Assembly (NCBI RefSeq): GCF_004114795.1
Contig: NZ_CP035311.1
Span: forward strand, 1,426,001 to 1,490,000
Direction of reading: 5' to 3'
Source of the DNA: Janthinobacterium sp. 17J80-10
Lineage (GTDB): Bacteria > Pseudomonadota > Gammaproteobacteria > Burkholderiales > Burkholderiaceae_D
DNA: 64,000 nucleotides
The notes beneath the pieces are model-generated. The model was not told the origin of the DNA and made no database searches. It worked only from the letters and a program-made list of their open reading frames with translations. The translations under genes and the position numbers were made by a program. Shown here piece after piece: positions 8,492 to 17,359 of the stretch. How positions within the stretch are numbered: position 1 is the stretch's first letter; each line of letters starts with the position of its first letter.

Positions 8492-10930
8492 ATGTACGTT
8501 CGCAACAACTTTTTTACGATACGTTTTCGCCTGGCGCTGATTATCCTTTTGGCGGCCTTGCCGGCCGCCGGCTTGTTCATTTTTGAAAGCTGGAATGCGT
8601 ACAAGCGCGGCTATGCCGAAGCAGGCAAGAACCTGCTCGAGCTGGCGCAGCTTGCCGCCGGAAACGAACGCAATATCGTGCAGGGGGTCCAGGATTTGCT
8701 GACAGCCATCAGCGAAGCGCCGTTCATCAAGAGTCATGACATGCTCGCGTGTAACAACTACCTGGGAAAAATAGGGCGGCGCTACCCGCATTACCAGGCC
8801 TTTTCCATCATCGACATGAAAGGCAATATCGTTTGCACCGGCAAACCTGGCAAGGCGCTGATCAGCGTGGTCGACCGTCCGTATTTTGAGCTGGTAACGC
8901 AGGAAAAAAGGTTTGTCGCCGCCGGCTACCTGACCAATCGTGTCACGAATATTCCGTCGGTTGCCTTCATCATGCCGATTCTTGAAGCGGGCGGGGCGCG
9001 CGACCGCGTCGTCGGCATGGTGGCGACCGCCGTGCGCATGGAAGCGTTCGCCTCGCTCACGCATGGGCTCGGGGTGCCCATGGGCGCCAGGGTTTCCATC
9101 GTCGACCACCAGGGTATCGTGCTGGCGACCGAGTCGGGAAGGCAAGCCGAAATCGGCAAGCAGATTGCATCCGATACCCTGCGTGCCAGCATGTTTTCCG
9201 GCAAGCCGCACCTGATCGAAGCCGATGATACGGATGGCGTTGCGCGCCTGTTTGCCATCGCACCGGCAATACATGAAGGGCGCGCCGTATTCTATGCCAT
9301 CATCGGACTGGACCGGCATAGCCTGGCAGCGCCTGCGCTCAAGTCCCTGTCGCTCAACCTGGGCGCCCTGTTTTCACTGGCGCTGCTCTCGCTGATCGGC
9401 ACCTGGGTTGCCAGCAAGCGGCTGTTGATCCGGCCGGTCAACCAGCTCATCGATGCGGCGCAGGAAGTCGCCAAGGGCAACCTGCAGGCGCGCACCCGCC
9501 TGGAAGACACCTCTGGCGAGATTGGCGAACTGGCGCATCACTTCGATAACATGACCGAGGCGCTGGCACGGCGCGACAGGGAAATGCGCGCCAGCAGCCA
9601 ATATATCGACTATCTTGCACATCACGATGAGCTAACCAAATTGCCCAACCGGCGATTCTTGCACAAGCGCCTGGCACAATGCCTGGAAGAATCCAGGAAG
9701 GCAGGCACGCTCCTTGCCGTCCTGTTCATCGATCTCGACCGCTTTCGCATCATCAACGATTCGCTGGGCCACGCGGCCGGCGACATGCTGCTGATGGATG
9801 TGGCGCATCGCCTGAAGGAATGCGTGGAAGTCAAGGACATGGTGGCGCACCTGGGCAGCGATGAATTCGTTTGCGTGCTGACGCGACTGGGTTCTTCCCA
9901 GCAGGCGGCCGCAATCGCAGACAATATCCGGGCGCATCTTTGCCAGGAATACATGGTGGCGAACCAGAAGGTGACGCTGGGCGCAAGTATTGGCGCCTGC
10001 CTGTGCCCGCCCGACTGCCAGGATGCCCCGACCGCAGTCAAGTATGCGGAAGTGGCGATGCGCAGCGCCAAGGAGACCAGCTGCGGCGTGCAGTTTTTTT
10101 CGCGCGAAATCAATGCCGGGGCCATCAATCGCCTGACCCTGGAAAACGAATTGCGCAAGGCAATGCACCTGAAGGAATTCACGCTGTATTACCAGCCGCA
10201 AATCGAACTTGCCACCAACCGGGTGATCGGTGCCGAAACCCTGATCCGCTGGCAGCATCCGGAAAAAGGCTTGCTCTCGCCGGTCAGCTTCATCGCTTTA
10301 GCGGAAGAAACCCGCCTGATCCTGGAAATCGGCGCCTGGACCCTCGATACCGCCTGCATGCAAAGCCGCGCTTGGCAGGATGCAGGTTTGCAGCCCATAC
10401 AGGTGGCGGTCAATGTCTCGGCACATCAGTTCCGCCAGCCGGGGTTTGCCGGCCTGGTGGCCCAGGCGCTGCAACACAGCAGCTTACCTGCCAGCATGCT
10501 GGAGCTCGAAGTCACGGAAAGCGTCTTGCTCAATGATGTCAACAAGAACCTGGGCTTGCTGCGGGAAATGGGCGTCTGCCTTTCCATCGACGATTTTGGT
10601 ACGGGCTATTCCAGTCTCAGTTATCTGAAGGATTTGCCGATCGATAAGCTCAAGATCGACCAGTCGTTCATTCGCAATATCATGGAAATTCCGGATAACC
10701 AGGCAATTACGCGCGCCATCATCGGGCTGGCGAAAATGCTGGACCTCAAGGTGCTGGCAGAAGGCGTGGATAGTGCGCAAGCCTGCGAATTCCTGCGCGA
10801 ACTCGGGTGCGACCAGATCCAGGGCTATTATTTCGGCCGGCCGATGCCAGCCGAGCAGTTTGCATTATTGTTGAAAAAAAACGCCCAAGTCCTTGAATCT
10901 ATTGACGGCAATTCGCTTGCACCACTATAG
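8492..10930 (+). CDS. Membrane sensor with HAMP, GGDEF (GSDEF) and EAL domains; probable c-di-GMP phosphodiesterase
   Basis: The 812-residue protein runs: TM1 (about 12-32), a ~250-residue periplasmic sensor of double-CACHE type, TM2 (about 288-307), HAMP (311-363), GGDEF (about 375-535) and EAL (about 550-795). The cyclase signature is GSDEF (455-459) instead of GGDEF and there is no RxxD inhibitory site before it. The EAL domain keeps the usual catalytic set: Glu582 (as ETL), Asn641, Glu673, Asp700-Asp701, Lys721, Glu757 and Gln777. I infer a phosphodiesterase controlled by a periplasmic ligand, with the cyclase domain weak or regulatory. The ligand is unknown. Confidence 0.9.
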   Translation: MYVRNNFFTIRFRLALIILLAALPAAGLFIFESWNAYKRGYAEAGKNLLELAQLAAGNERNIVQGVQDLLTAISEAPFIKSHDMLACNNYLGKIGRRYPHYQAFSIIDMKGNIVCTGKPGKALISVVDRPYFELVTQEKRFVAAGYLTNRVTNIPSVAFIMPILEAGGARDRVVGMVATAVRMEAFASLTHGLGVPMGARVSIVDHQGIVLATESGRQAEIGKQIASDTLRASMFSGKPHLIEADDTDGVARLFAIAPAIHEGRAVFYAIIGLDRHSLAAPALKSLSLNLGALFSLALLSLIGTWVASKRLLIRPVNQLIDAAQEVAKGNLQARTRLEDTSGEIGELAHHFDNMTEALARRDREMRASSQYIDYLAHHDELTKLPNRRFLHKRLAQCLEESRKAGTLLAVLFIDLDRFRIINDSLGHAAGDMLLMDVAHRLKECVEVKDMVAHLGSDEFVCVLTRLGSSQQAAAIADNIRAHLCQEYMVANQKVTLGASIGACLCPPDCQDAPTAVKYAEVAMRSAKETSCGVQFFSREINAGAINRLTLENELRKAMHLKEFTLYYQPQIELATNRVIGAETLIRWQHPEKGLLSPVSFIALAEETRLILEIGAWTLDTACMQSRAWQDAGLQPIQVAVNVSAHQFRQPGFAGLVAQALQHSSLPASMLELEVTESVLLNDVNKNLGLLREMGVCLSIDDFGTGYSSLSYLKDLPIDKLKIDQSFIRNIMEIPDNQAITRAIIGLAKMLDLKVLAEGVDSAQACEFLRELGCDQIQGYYFGRPMPAEQFALLLKKNAQVLESIDGNSLAPL

Positions 10931-10937
10931 TGGTGGG

Positions 10938-11153
10938 ATGATTTCCGATTTTCAACAACTTTCTGCAAAAGTCAGCGAACTGGCAGCCCAGGCGCAATCC
11001 TTGCGCTTGGAAAATACCGTTTTGCGCCAGGCCGCGGTCGTGCTCGCGGCGGAAAATGCCGAGCTGACCCGCAGAATGGAAGAAGCCCACCAGCGACTGG
11101 CGACTTTGCTCGAAAGTATTCCTGCGTTGGTGCAAGACGAGGAATCCGCATGA
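10938..11153 (+). CDS. Small ZapB-like coiled-coil protein (TIGR02449 type)
   Basis: From the ATG at 10938 this is 71 residues, nearly all heptad-pattern coiled coil: MISDFQQLSAKVSELAAQAQ onward with RLENTVLR and AAENAELTRRMEEAH. Upstream in-frame codons exist, but GGTGGG lies right before this ATG and the family normally begins MIS-F. Proteins of this type sit directly before zapA and are thought to act with it at the FtsZ ring; that role is inferred from position and shape. Its stop overlaps the zapA start (ATGA). It begins eight bases after the EAL gene stop. Confidence 0.8.
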   Translation: MISDFQQLSAKVSELAAQAQSLRLENTVLRQAAVVLAAENAELTRRMEEAHQRLATLLESIPALVQDEESA

Positions 11154-11461
11154 CCCAGCTTGATGTTGTCATCATGGGCCAGACCTACAAGCTGGCCTGC
11201 AAGGAAGGCGAGGAGGCGACTTTGCTCCAGGCCGTCGCCTACCTGGATGAAAAAATGTGCGTGATCCGCGATGCCGGCAAGATCAAGGGTAATGACCGTA
11301 TTGCCGTCATGGCGGCGCTGGGCATTGCCGCGGAATTCCTGTCCACCCGCTCGCCGGATGGCCCCTTGTCTGGCATGAGCCTGGCCGAGGTCAAGGCCCA
11401 GATTGTCGCCATGCATACCGTGATCGACAGTGCCCTGACTCCACAGGAAAATCTTTTTTAA
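11150..11461 (+). CDS. zapA: Cell division protein ZapA
   Basis: The 103-residue protein opens MTQLDVVIMGQTYKLACKEG, the N-terminal strand-strand unit of ZapA, followed by a helix and a C-terminal coiled coil. ZapA cross-links FtsZ filaments and stabilises the Z ring. The ATG overlaps the stop of the preceding ZapB-like gene by four bases, so translation is probably coupled. The 6S RNA gene follows, as in many beta- and gammaproteobacteria. Confidence 0.93.
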   Translation: MTQLDVVIMGQTYKLACKEGEEATLLQAVAYLDEKMCVIRDAGKIKGNDRIAVMAALGIAAEFLSTRSPDGPLSGMSLAEVKAQIVAMHTVIDSALTPQENLF

Positions 11462-11477
11462 TCTTCCCCAAAAGTGT

Positions 11478-11505
11478 TTGACAAGCCGCCCAGTTCAGGT
11501 AGACT
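11478..11505 (+). promoter_or_regulatory. Sigma-70 promoter of 6S RNA
   Basis: TTGACA (11478-11483) and TAGACT (11500-11505) are separated by 16 bases, placing the start about 11511-11513, just where the 6S closing stem begins. Confidence 0.7.
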
Positions 11506-11510
11506 CAAGT

Positions 11511-11690
11511 CTCCTGCCGTGTTCGCGATTGTCATATATTCCTTGAACCATTTTTGTGCATAGGCTGCGGAATTTCGTTCGATGGGCGTGATCATCGCTA
11601 GTCCGATGAACCCGAAATTGAACTAACTGTGGCCAACTTGAACCTCGTGGTTCAGGATGCCGGCAAAGCGGCACAGGCGGGTCTTTATTC
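11511..11690 (+). ncRNA. ssrS: 6S RNA
   Basis: The roughly 180-nt gene starts after a good promoter, directly downstream of zapA. The terminal stem is CCTGCC (11513-11518) with GGCGGG (11676-11681). The flanks GTGTTCGCG near the 5' end and the CTTGAACC/GAACCTCGTGGTTC segments fit the long, bubble-containing hairpin of 6S RNA. 6S RNA mimics an open promoter and sequesters sigma-70 RNA polymerase in stationary phase. Exact ends are estimated from the stem. Confidence 0.8.
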
Positions 11691-11695
11691 CAGAG

Positions 11696-11726
11696 CGGTT
11701 GCATGCAAATGCAACCGTTTTTTTTT
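11696..11726 (+). terminator. Terminator after 6S RNA
   Basis: CGGTTGCAT-GCAA-ATGCAACCG is a perfect 9-base-pair stem followed by nine T residues (11718-11726). Confidence 0.9.
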
Positions 11727-11737
11727 ATCCTACAAAT

Positions 11738-11790
11738 TGCGGGAAAGAGTTTGCGAGCCAATCTTGGCGAGTTACTCTGTCCCCAACACC
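11738..11790. repeat. REP-like imperfect inverted repeat, copy 1
   Basis: The right arm (11768-11789, read on the minus strand) is GTGTTGGGGACAGAGTAACTCG truncated to its core TTGGGGACAGAGTAACTC; the left arm is the related GCGGGAAAGAGTTTGCGAG. The 22 bases of the right arm recur exactly, inverted, at 28963-28984. The GGGG-x-CAGAGTA core resembles REP sequences mobilised by REP-associated tyrosine transposases; that link is from memory of the motif. Confidence 0.6.
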
Positions 11791-11809
11791 ATATATCTAA
11801 TATCGGTAA

Positions 11810-12280
11810 ATGCAGTACTGGTTGATGAAATCCGAGCCGGACGAAGTGAGCGTCGACGATGCGCTTGCCGCGCCGGAAAAAACGATCGCCTGGACCGGCG
11901 TGCGCAATTACCAGGCGCGCAATTTCATGCGCGACGCCATGCGTATCGGCGACGGCATCCTTTTCTACCATTCCAGTTGTGCCGAGCCTGGCATTGCCGG
12001 CCTTGCCGAAGTGGCCAGCACGCCTTATCCCGATCCCACCCAGTTCGACCCGGCCAGCAAGTATTACGACGCCAAGGCAACGCCGCAAGCGCCGCGCTGG
12101 ATGCTGGTGGATGTGCGCGCCATTCAAAAGACGCCGCTGATCCCGCTGGCAACCTTGCGGACCGAGGAGGCGTTGGCCGACATGGTCATCTTGCAGCGCG
12201 GCAGCCGCCTGTCGATCACGCCGGTCACCCCGGCGCAGTGGCGTTTCATTACCGGGCACCTCATGCCTTCTAGTTTCTAA
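11810..12280 (+). CDS. EVE-domain protein (THYN1-like)
   Basis: This 156-residue protein is a single EVE (PUA-like) domain. It has the N-terminal YWLMKSEPDEVSVDD and WTGVRNYQARNFMRD motifs and the GDGILFYHSSC strand. EVE domains bind modified bases in DNA or RNA through an aromatic cage. In betaproteobacteria this gene is a conserved stand-alone housekeeping member next to 6S RNA rather than a fused restriction component. Physiological substrate is unknown. ATG follows TATCGGTAA without a strong Shine-Dalgarno sequence. Confidence 0.9.
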   Translation: MQYWLMKSEPDEVSVDDALAAPEKTIAWTGVRNYQARNFMRDAMRIGDGILFYHSSCAEPGIAGLAEVASTPYPDPTQFDPASKYYDAKATPQAPRWMLVDVRAIQKTPLIPLATLRTEEALADMVILQRGSRLSITPVTPAQWRFITGHLMPSSF

Positions 12281-12301
12281 CCTGAATTACGAGAATAATT
12301 A

Positions 12302-13105
12302 ATGGATCTTGGATTGATTGTTGCGCTGCTGGCGCTGGGGGCCTTTGTCGGATTCGCGGCCGGCTTGCTGGGGATCGGCGGGGGCATGCTGCAGGTGCCG
12401 TTCATGACTTATATCCTGGCAACGCAGGGTTTCGCGCCTGAATATACGGTCCACGTCGCCATTGCCACTTCGCTGGCGACCATCATGTTTACGTCCTTGT
12501 CGTCGGTGCGCGCGCACCACAAGCGCGGCGCCGTGCTCTGGCCGGTGGTGGCGCTCTTGGCACCCGGCATCCTGATCGGCTCCTGGATCGGTCCCTGGCT
12601 TGGCGCGCAAATGAATTCTGCGGCGCTGGCGGCTTTCTTTGCCGTTTTCGTCGCGCTATCGGCGACCCAGATGCTGATTGACAAGAAGCCGGCTGCGGCG
12701 CGCGAATTGCCCAAGGCGCCGGGCATGTTTGCCGCCGGTGGCGTCATCGGCACGCTGGCCGGCCTGGTGGGGGCCGGCGGCGGCTTCATTTCGGTGCCAT
12801 TCATGACCTGGTGTAACGTGAAGATCCATAACGCCGTCGCCACCAGCGCCGCGCTGGGCTTTCCAATCGCGCTCGCCGGCACACTGTCGAACGTGTTCCA
12901 TGGCTGGAATGCCCCCGGCTTGCCGGCCGGCTCGCTGGGGTTCGTGTATCTGCCGGCACTGGTGGTGATTGCGGCCGCCAGCGTGATGACCGCGCCGCTG
13001 GGCGCCCTGACGGCGCACAGCCTGCCAGTCAAGACCCTGAAGAAAGTCTTTGCAGTGGTGCTGTACGTCTTGGCCGCCTACATGGCCTACCACGCCTTCC
13101 GGTAA
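12302..13105 (+). CDS. TauE/SafE-family sulfite/organoanion exporter
   Basis: The 267-residue protein has about eight membrane helices arranged as two repeats, each beginning with a glycine-rich segment: GFAAGLLGIGGGMLQVPFM near residue 18 and GTLAGLVGAGGGFISVPFM near residue 154. These are the TauE/SafE signature. Family members export sulfite, sulfoacetate or similar anions across the inner membrane. It begins 21 bases after the EVE gene and is probably co-transcribed. No sulfur-metabolism gene is nearby to identify the anion. Confidence 0.9.
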   Translation: MDLGLIVALLALGAFVGFAAGLLGIGGGMLQVPFMTYILATQGFAPEYTVHVAIATSLATIMFTSLSSVRAHHKRGAVLWPVVALLAPGILIGSWIGPWLGAQMNSAALAAFFAVFVALSATQMLIDKKPAAARELPKAPGMFAAGGVIGTLAGLVGAGGGFISVPFMTWCNVKIHNAVATSAALGFPIALAGTLSNVFHGWNAPGLPAGSLGFVYLPALVVIAAASVMTAPLGALTAHSLPVKTLKKVFAVVLYVLAAYMAYHAFR

Positions 13106-13108
13106 GCC

Positions 13109-14632
13109 TTAACCGTCCTTGAACTGTTCGCGCAAGACGTTTTTCTGTACCTTGCCCATGGTATTGCGCGGCAGGTCGGCGACGAAATGCACGCGCTTGG
13201 GCACCTTGAAGTTGGCGATCTTCGACTTCAGCGCGGCGACGACTGCCGACTCCTGCAGCTGCGCGCCAGGACGGGTGACGACCACTGCGGTCACGGCTTC
13301 GCCAAAATCCGGGTGCGGCACGCCGATCACGGCGGACTCGACCACGCCGTCGATTTCATCGATGAAGGATTCGATTTCCTTGGGATAGACGTTGTACCCG
13401 CCGGAAATAATCAGATCCTTGCTGCGGCCGACGATGGACAGGTAGCCGTGGCTGTCGAGCTTGCCGACGTCGCCGGTCTTGAAATAGCCATCGGCGGTAA
13501 ATTCTTCCGCGGTTTTTTCCGGCATGCGCCAGTAGCCATGGAAAACATTCGGCCCCTTGACCTGGATATCGCCGATCTCGTCGACCGCGCATGGCGCAAG
13601 TTCGCCGGCCGGCGAGCCCTTGACCACGCGGATGTCTACCCCTGGCAGCGGCAGGCCGACGGTGCCGCCGACGCGTTCGCCATCGTAGGGGTTGGACGCC
13701 TGCATGGTGGTTTCGCTCATGCCGTAGCGTTCCAGGATGGTGTGGCCGGTGCGTTGCGCAAATTCCCTGAAGGTTTCCATCAATAGCGGCGCCGAGCCGG
13801 AGATGAACAGGCGCATGTTGGCGCAGGCTTCGCGGTCAAAGCCAGGTTCGGCCAGCAGGCGCACATAATAGGTCGGCACGCCCATGAAGACCGTCGTGCG
13901 CTTCAGGTGCCGCAGGATTTCTGCGGCATCGAACTTCGGCAGGAAAATCATCTTGCTGCCGTTGAGCAGGGCGCCGTGCGAAGCCACGAACAGGCCATGC
14001 ACATGAAACAGCGGCAGCGCATGCAGCAGCACGTCGCCTTCCTGCCAGTGCCAGTACTCGTGCAGCACCAGTGCGTTGGAGGCCAGGTTGTCGTGGCTGA
14101 GCATGGCGCCCTTGCTGCGCCCGGTGGTGCCCGAGGTATACAGGATTGCCGCCATGTCGTCAGGCAGCTTGCGCACGGTGGCGAAGCTGTCAGGGAAGTG
14201 GTTGGCGCGTTCCAGCAGGGTGCCGTCGCGCGCCTCGCCAAGGGTAAAGACGTGCTTCGTGCCGGACTGGAAGGCGATCTTGGAAACCCAGCCAAAATTG
14301 CCCGGCGCGCACACCACCACGGCTGGCTCGGCATCGTCGATGAAATACTCGATTTCGGCGGCGCGGTAAGCGGTGTTAAGCGGCAGATAGACGTACCCTG
14401 CCTGCAGCGTTGCCAGATACAGGATCAGCGCCTCCGCCGATTTTTCGACCTGCACCGCGATGCGCGCATCCGGCGGCAATCCGAGGCTTGCCAGCAGGTT
14501 GGCCATCTTGGCGGTGGCGCGCTCGACGTCGCGCCAGGAATAGTACAGTCCGTCGTGGGTTTCAATGGCGCAGGCGGATTTGTCTTGCGGGAAGCGCGAT
14601 TCGAACAGGGCGTAGAGGTTGGCGTTTTGCAT
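13109..14632 (-). CDS. Malonyl-CoA synthetase-like acyl-CoA ligase (MatB family)
   Basis: From the ATG at 14632 the protein is 507 residues. It has ANL-superfamily motifs: ILYTSGTTGRSKGAML (phosphate loop), ERYGMSETTM (A5), YFKTGDVGKLDSHGYLSIVGR (hinge) and a C-terminal Lys in NTMGKVQKNVL. MatB enzymes convert malonate, ATP and CoA to malonyl-CoA; close overall length and the NPYDGERVGGTVG segment support MatB over long-chain ligases. The frame extends upstream, but those residues overlap the preceding gene. It follows the M48 lipoprotein gene by 23 bases. No malonate decarboxylase or transporter gene is adjacent. Confidence 0.75.
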   Translation of the reverse strand: MQNANLYALFESRFPQDKSACAIETHDGLYYSWRDVERATAKMANLLASLGLPPDARIAVQVEKSAEALILYLATLQAGYVYLPLNTAYRAAEIEYFIDDAEPAVVVCAPGNFGWVSKIAFQSGTKHVFTLGEARDGTLLERANHFPDSFATVRKLPDDMAAILYTSGTTGRSKGAMLSHDNLASNALVLHEYWHWQEGDVLLHALPLFHVHGLFVASHGALLNGSKMIFLPKFDAAEILRHLKRTTVFMGVPTYYVRLLAEPGFDREACANMRLFISGSAPLLMETFREFAQRTGHTILERYGMSETTMQASNPYDGERVGGTVGLPLPGVDIRVVKGSPAGELAPCAVDEIGDIQVKGPNVFHGYWRMPEKTAEEFTADGYFKTGDVGKLDSHGYLSIVGRSKDLIISGGYNVYPKEIESFIDEIDGVVESAVIGVPHPDFGEAVTAVVVTRPGAQLQESAVVAALKSKIANFKVPKRVHFVADLPRNTMGKVQKNVLREQFKDG

Positions 14633-14655
14633 GGCTGATAAAAAACGGTGAGTAA

Positions 14656-15561
14656 CTATTTGGGTTTCCTGGTTGGGCGCTTGGCGGCTGTCGCAGCCGC
14701 CGGCGCTGGCGGCGGGGCACCTGCCTCGCTGGCCGGTGGCAGCGGCTCGGGCCTGTGAGCCGCCTGGTACAGCGGCAGGACCTTGGGCAGCAGGGCGCTG
14801 ATTTCGTCGATGCGGGTAGCCGGCGCCGGATGGGTCGAAAGGAATTGCGGCGGGCTCTTTTCTCCGGATTCCGCCGCCATCTTCTTCCACAGGCCGATCG
14901 CCGCGGCTGGGTCGTAGCCTGCGCGTGCGGCCAGCTCCAGGCCGACCGCATCGGCCTCGCTTTCATTCTGCCGCGAGTTGGGCAGCGTATACAGGTAGTG
15001 GGCGAACTGGTTGGCCAGCGCAATCTGGTTGCTGTTGTTGGTGGCGGCCAGCGCCACGCCAGTCAGCATGTTTTGCGCATAGGCTTGCGAAATCCGCTCG
15101 CGGCCGTGCTCGCGCAGGGCATGGGCGATTTCATGCCCCATGATGGCGGCGATTTCATCGTCGGTCAGCGCCAGCTTGCGCACGATGCCGGTGTAGAAGG
15201 TGATCTTGCCGCCGGGTGCGCAGGTAGCGTTGATTACCGGCGCATCGATCAGGGTGAGCTGCCATTTCCAGTCGCGCGTGTCTTCGCGGAAGATCTCGAC
15301 ATGCTGGCGCAGGCGCAAGGCAATGCGCTCCAGGCGCTCGTATTCCGGCCCCGAGGTGATCAGCTGGCCGTCGTCCCTGGCCTTCTGGTTTTGCTGCGCA
15401 TAACTGACCAGCGCCATTTTTTCGACGGTGGCTGCCGGCACCATCAGGAATTGCTGGCGCGTGATGCCGACAACGCCCGGTTTGGTTGAGGAGGCGCAGG
15501 CCAGGAGCAGGCAGGCAAGTGCAGCGGCAGACGCGCGAGATAACGTTTTTTTTATTTGCAT
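14656..15561 (-). CDS. M48-family zinc metalloprotease, lipoprotein (BepA/LoiP-like)
   Basis: From the ATG at 15561 (preceded by GGAAAG) the protein is 301 residues. It has a lipoprotein signal ending LLLAC with Cys22 as the lipidated residue. The zinc site is HEIAH (His143, Glu144, His147) with the third ligand in NESEADAVG downstream. M48 periplasmic members process or degrade misassembled outer-membrane proteins. The C-terminal ~45 residues are Pro/Ala-rich. An alternative start 12 bases upstream also has a fair ribosome site. It precedes the MatB-like gene and may share its transcript. Confidence 0.9.
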   Translation of the reverse strand: MQIKKTLSRASAAALACLLLACASSTKPGVVGITRQQFLMVPAATVEKMALVSYAQQNQKARDDGQLITSGPEYERLERIALRLRQHVEIFREDTRDWKWQLTLIDAPVINATCAPGGKITFYTGIVRKLALTDDEIAAIMGHEIAHALREHGRERISQAYAQNMLTGVALAATNNSNQIALANQFAHYLYTLPNSRQNESEADAVGLELAARAGYDPAAAIGLWKKMAAESGEKSPPQFLSTHPAPATRIDEISALLPKVLPLYQAAHRPEPLPPASEAGAPPPAPAAATAAKRPTRKPK

Positions 15562-15608
15562 CGGGCTTTCCATTTTTTCCCTGATGTAAGCGCGATGGCG
15601 CACTTTTC

Positions 15609-16382
15609 TTATTTTCCGGTGAAGGCCGGCGTGCCCTTGTTCAGGAAAGATTGCACGCCTTCGTGATAATCCTGCGAACCCAGGATGGCGAAGGCCGCGC
15701 CATATTCCTGCTCGCTCAAGGGGCTTGCCTGCGCTGTCAGCCTGCGTATCAGTTGCTTGTGCAGCCGTGCAGCCAGAGGCGCGCCGCGGGCAATGCGTTG
15801 GGCGCTCGCTTGCGCCTCGTCCGGCACATTATCGACGACACGGTGCAGCAAGCCTTTTTGCTGTGCTTCGGCCGCCGCGAATATCCGCCCTTCCAGCAGG
15901 ATTTCGAGCGCCGTGGCGCCGCCGACGAGTTGCAGCAGGCGGCGCAACTCGTCCGGCGCCAGCGCAAAACCCAGGCGGTTGATCGGGATGCCGAAGCGCG
16001 CATCCGGCGCGGCGATGCGCAAGTCGCAGGCGCACGCAATCTCCAGTCCGCCGCCGACGCAAACGCCCTCGATGGCGGCAATGGTCGGGTGCAGGCAGTC
16101 ACCGATCGCATCCAGCGCGTGCGCAATGGTGTCGCGATGATAGGCAATGCCCTGTTCCATGGTGCCGCGTTGCGCCGGGAATTCCTCGATGTCGGCGCCG
16201 GCGGCGAAGTTGCCCTGCTCGCCGCGCACGATCACGCAGCGCAGTTGCTCCTCCTGCGACAGCTGCGTAAAGAGTTTTGCCAGGGCATCCCACATGGCAA
16301 TGCTGATGGCGTTGAGCTTGCCGGGATTGGATAGCGTCACCGTGGCAATGGCGCCGCTGGTCACGAGGCGAATTTCTGACAT
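15609..16382 (-). CDS. Enoyl-CoA hydratase/isomerase-family protein
   Basis: The 257-residue protein has crotonase-fold oxyanion-hole motifs: NFAAGADIEEF near residue 58 and IEGVCVGGGLEIACACDLRIA near residue 99. In canonical hydratases two glutamates act; here the second motif retains the Gly-Gly-Gly-Leu-Glu run, so catalysis is plausible. Substrate cannot be assigned. The gene lies 16 bases downstream of lgt on the same strand. The start was chosen at MSEIRLVTSG, the family-typical N-terminus; the longer open frame runs into lgt. Confidence 0.85.
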   Translation of the reverse strand: MSEIRLVTSGAIATVTLSNPGKLNAISIAMWDALAKLFTQLSQEEQLRCVIVRGEQGNFAAGADIEEFPAQRGTMEQGIAYHRDTIAHALDAIGDCLHPTIAAIEGVCVGGGLEIACACDLRIAAPDARFGIPINRLGFALAPDELRRLLQLVGGATALEILLEGRIFAAAEAQQKGLLHRVVDNVPDEAQASAQRIARGAPLAARLHKQLIRRLTAQASPLSEQEYGAAFAILGSQDYHEGVQSFLNKGTPAFTGK

Positions 16383-16398
16383 GTCAAGTTCCGGCGGT

Positions 16399-17214
16399 TC
16401 AGCCCGGCATTGCCGCTGCGCTGCGCGGATTGCGGTAGGCAAGCACCAGCAGCAGGATGCCCAGTGCAATCATCGGCAGCGATAGCATCTGGCCGGCGGA
16501 GATCGACATGCCGGCGAAACCGACTTCATAATCCGGCGTGCGGAAGTATTCCGTAAAAAAGCGCGCGCAGCCATACAGCAGCGAGAACATGCCGGAAACC
16601 GCCATGGTCGGGCGCGGTTTGCGGGCGAACAGCCACAGAATGACAAACAGCAGCACGCCATCGACGGCGGCCTGGTAGAGCGGCGAGGGGTGGCGCGGCA
16701 GGTTGTCGACGTTCGGCCAGATCATCGCCCAGGGCAGCGTCGCGTCGGCAACGCGCCCCGGCAATTCCGCATTGATGAAATTGCCGATGCGGCCGAAAGC
16801 GTATCCCAGCGGGACCATCGGGGCGATGAAGTCCAGCACCTCCCACCAGTTGCGGTGCACCTTGCGGCACCACAGCCACATGGCCACCAGGACGCCGAGA
16901 AAACCGCCATGGAAGGACATGCCGCCTTTCCAGACGGCGAAAATTTCCAGCGGATGGGAAAGGTAATAGGCCGGATGGTAAAACAGCACTTCACCCAGGC
17001 GGCCACCCAAGACAACCCCGAGCACGCCAAAGAACAGCATGTCGTCCAGGTCTTCCTTTTTCCAGCCGGCGGCAGCGATGTGCGGCTGACGCATGCGCAG
17101 GCGGCCCAGAAGGATGAACTGGGCGAACGCGGCCAGGTACATCAGGCCATACCAGCGGATATCCAGCGGGCCGAGCGAAAAGGCGATCGGGTCGGGTAGC
17201 GGGTGAGTCAGCAT
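16399..17214 (-). CDS. lgt: Prolipoprotein diacylglyceryl transferase
   Basis: At 271 residues this is a seven-helix inner-membrane enzyme. It carries the Lgt signature [15 protein letters not shown] and the essential-residue loop [15 protein letters not shown]. It transfers diacylglycerol from phosphatidylglycerol to the lipobox Cys of preprolipoproteins, the first step of lipoprotein maturation; the M48 lipoprotein two genes downstream would be a substrate. Start chosen at [12 protein letters not shown]. Confidence 0.97.
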   Translation of the reverse strand: MLTHPLPDPIAFSLGPLDIRWYGLMYLAAFAQFILLGRLRMRQPHIAAAGWKKEDLDDMLFFGVLGVVLGGRLGEVLFYHPAYYLSHPLEIFAVWKGGMSFHGGFLGVLVAMWLWCRKVHRNWWEVLDFIAPMVPLGYAFGRIGNFINAELPGRVADATLPWAMIWPNVDNLPRHPSPLYQAAVDGVLLFVILWLFARKPRPTMAVSGMFSLLYGCARFFTEYFRTPDYEVGFAGMSISAGQMLSLPMIALGILLLVLAYRNPRSAAAMPG

Positions 17215-17315
17215 GGTTTCCACTTTCGTTTTCTGAATTGCCACGAATTGTGGCACAACTCCCGATGCTATTCCAACCATGGCAGTGCCGTCGGCGTGCC
17301 GGGCAGCGTAAAAGC

Positions 17316-17340
17316 AAAAAGGCCGGAACCGGCCTTTTTT
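17316..17340 (-). terminator. Terminator after the Trp-rich small gene
   Basis: GGCCGGAACCGGCC flanked by A and T runs forms a strong hairpin; on the minus strand it follows the stop at 17360. Confidence 0.8.
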
Positions 17341-17359
17341 ACTGCATGCTTGTGGAGGA

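Noticed and set aside
11810-12280. EVE-domain protein as part of a defence or restriction system.
   Set aside because: It is a stand-alone domain next to 6S RNA, a conserved housekeeping position, with no nuclease or methylase nearby.
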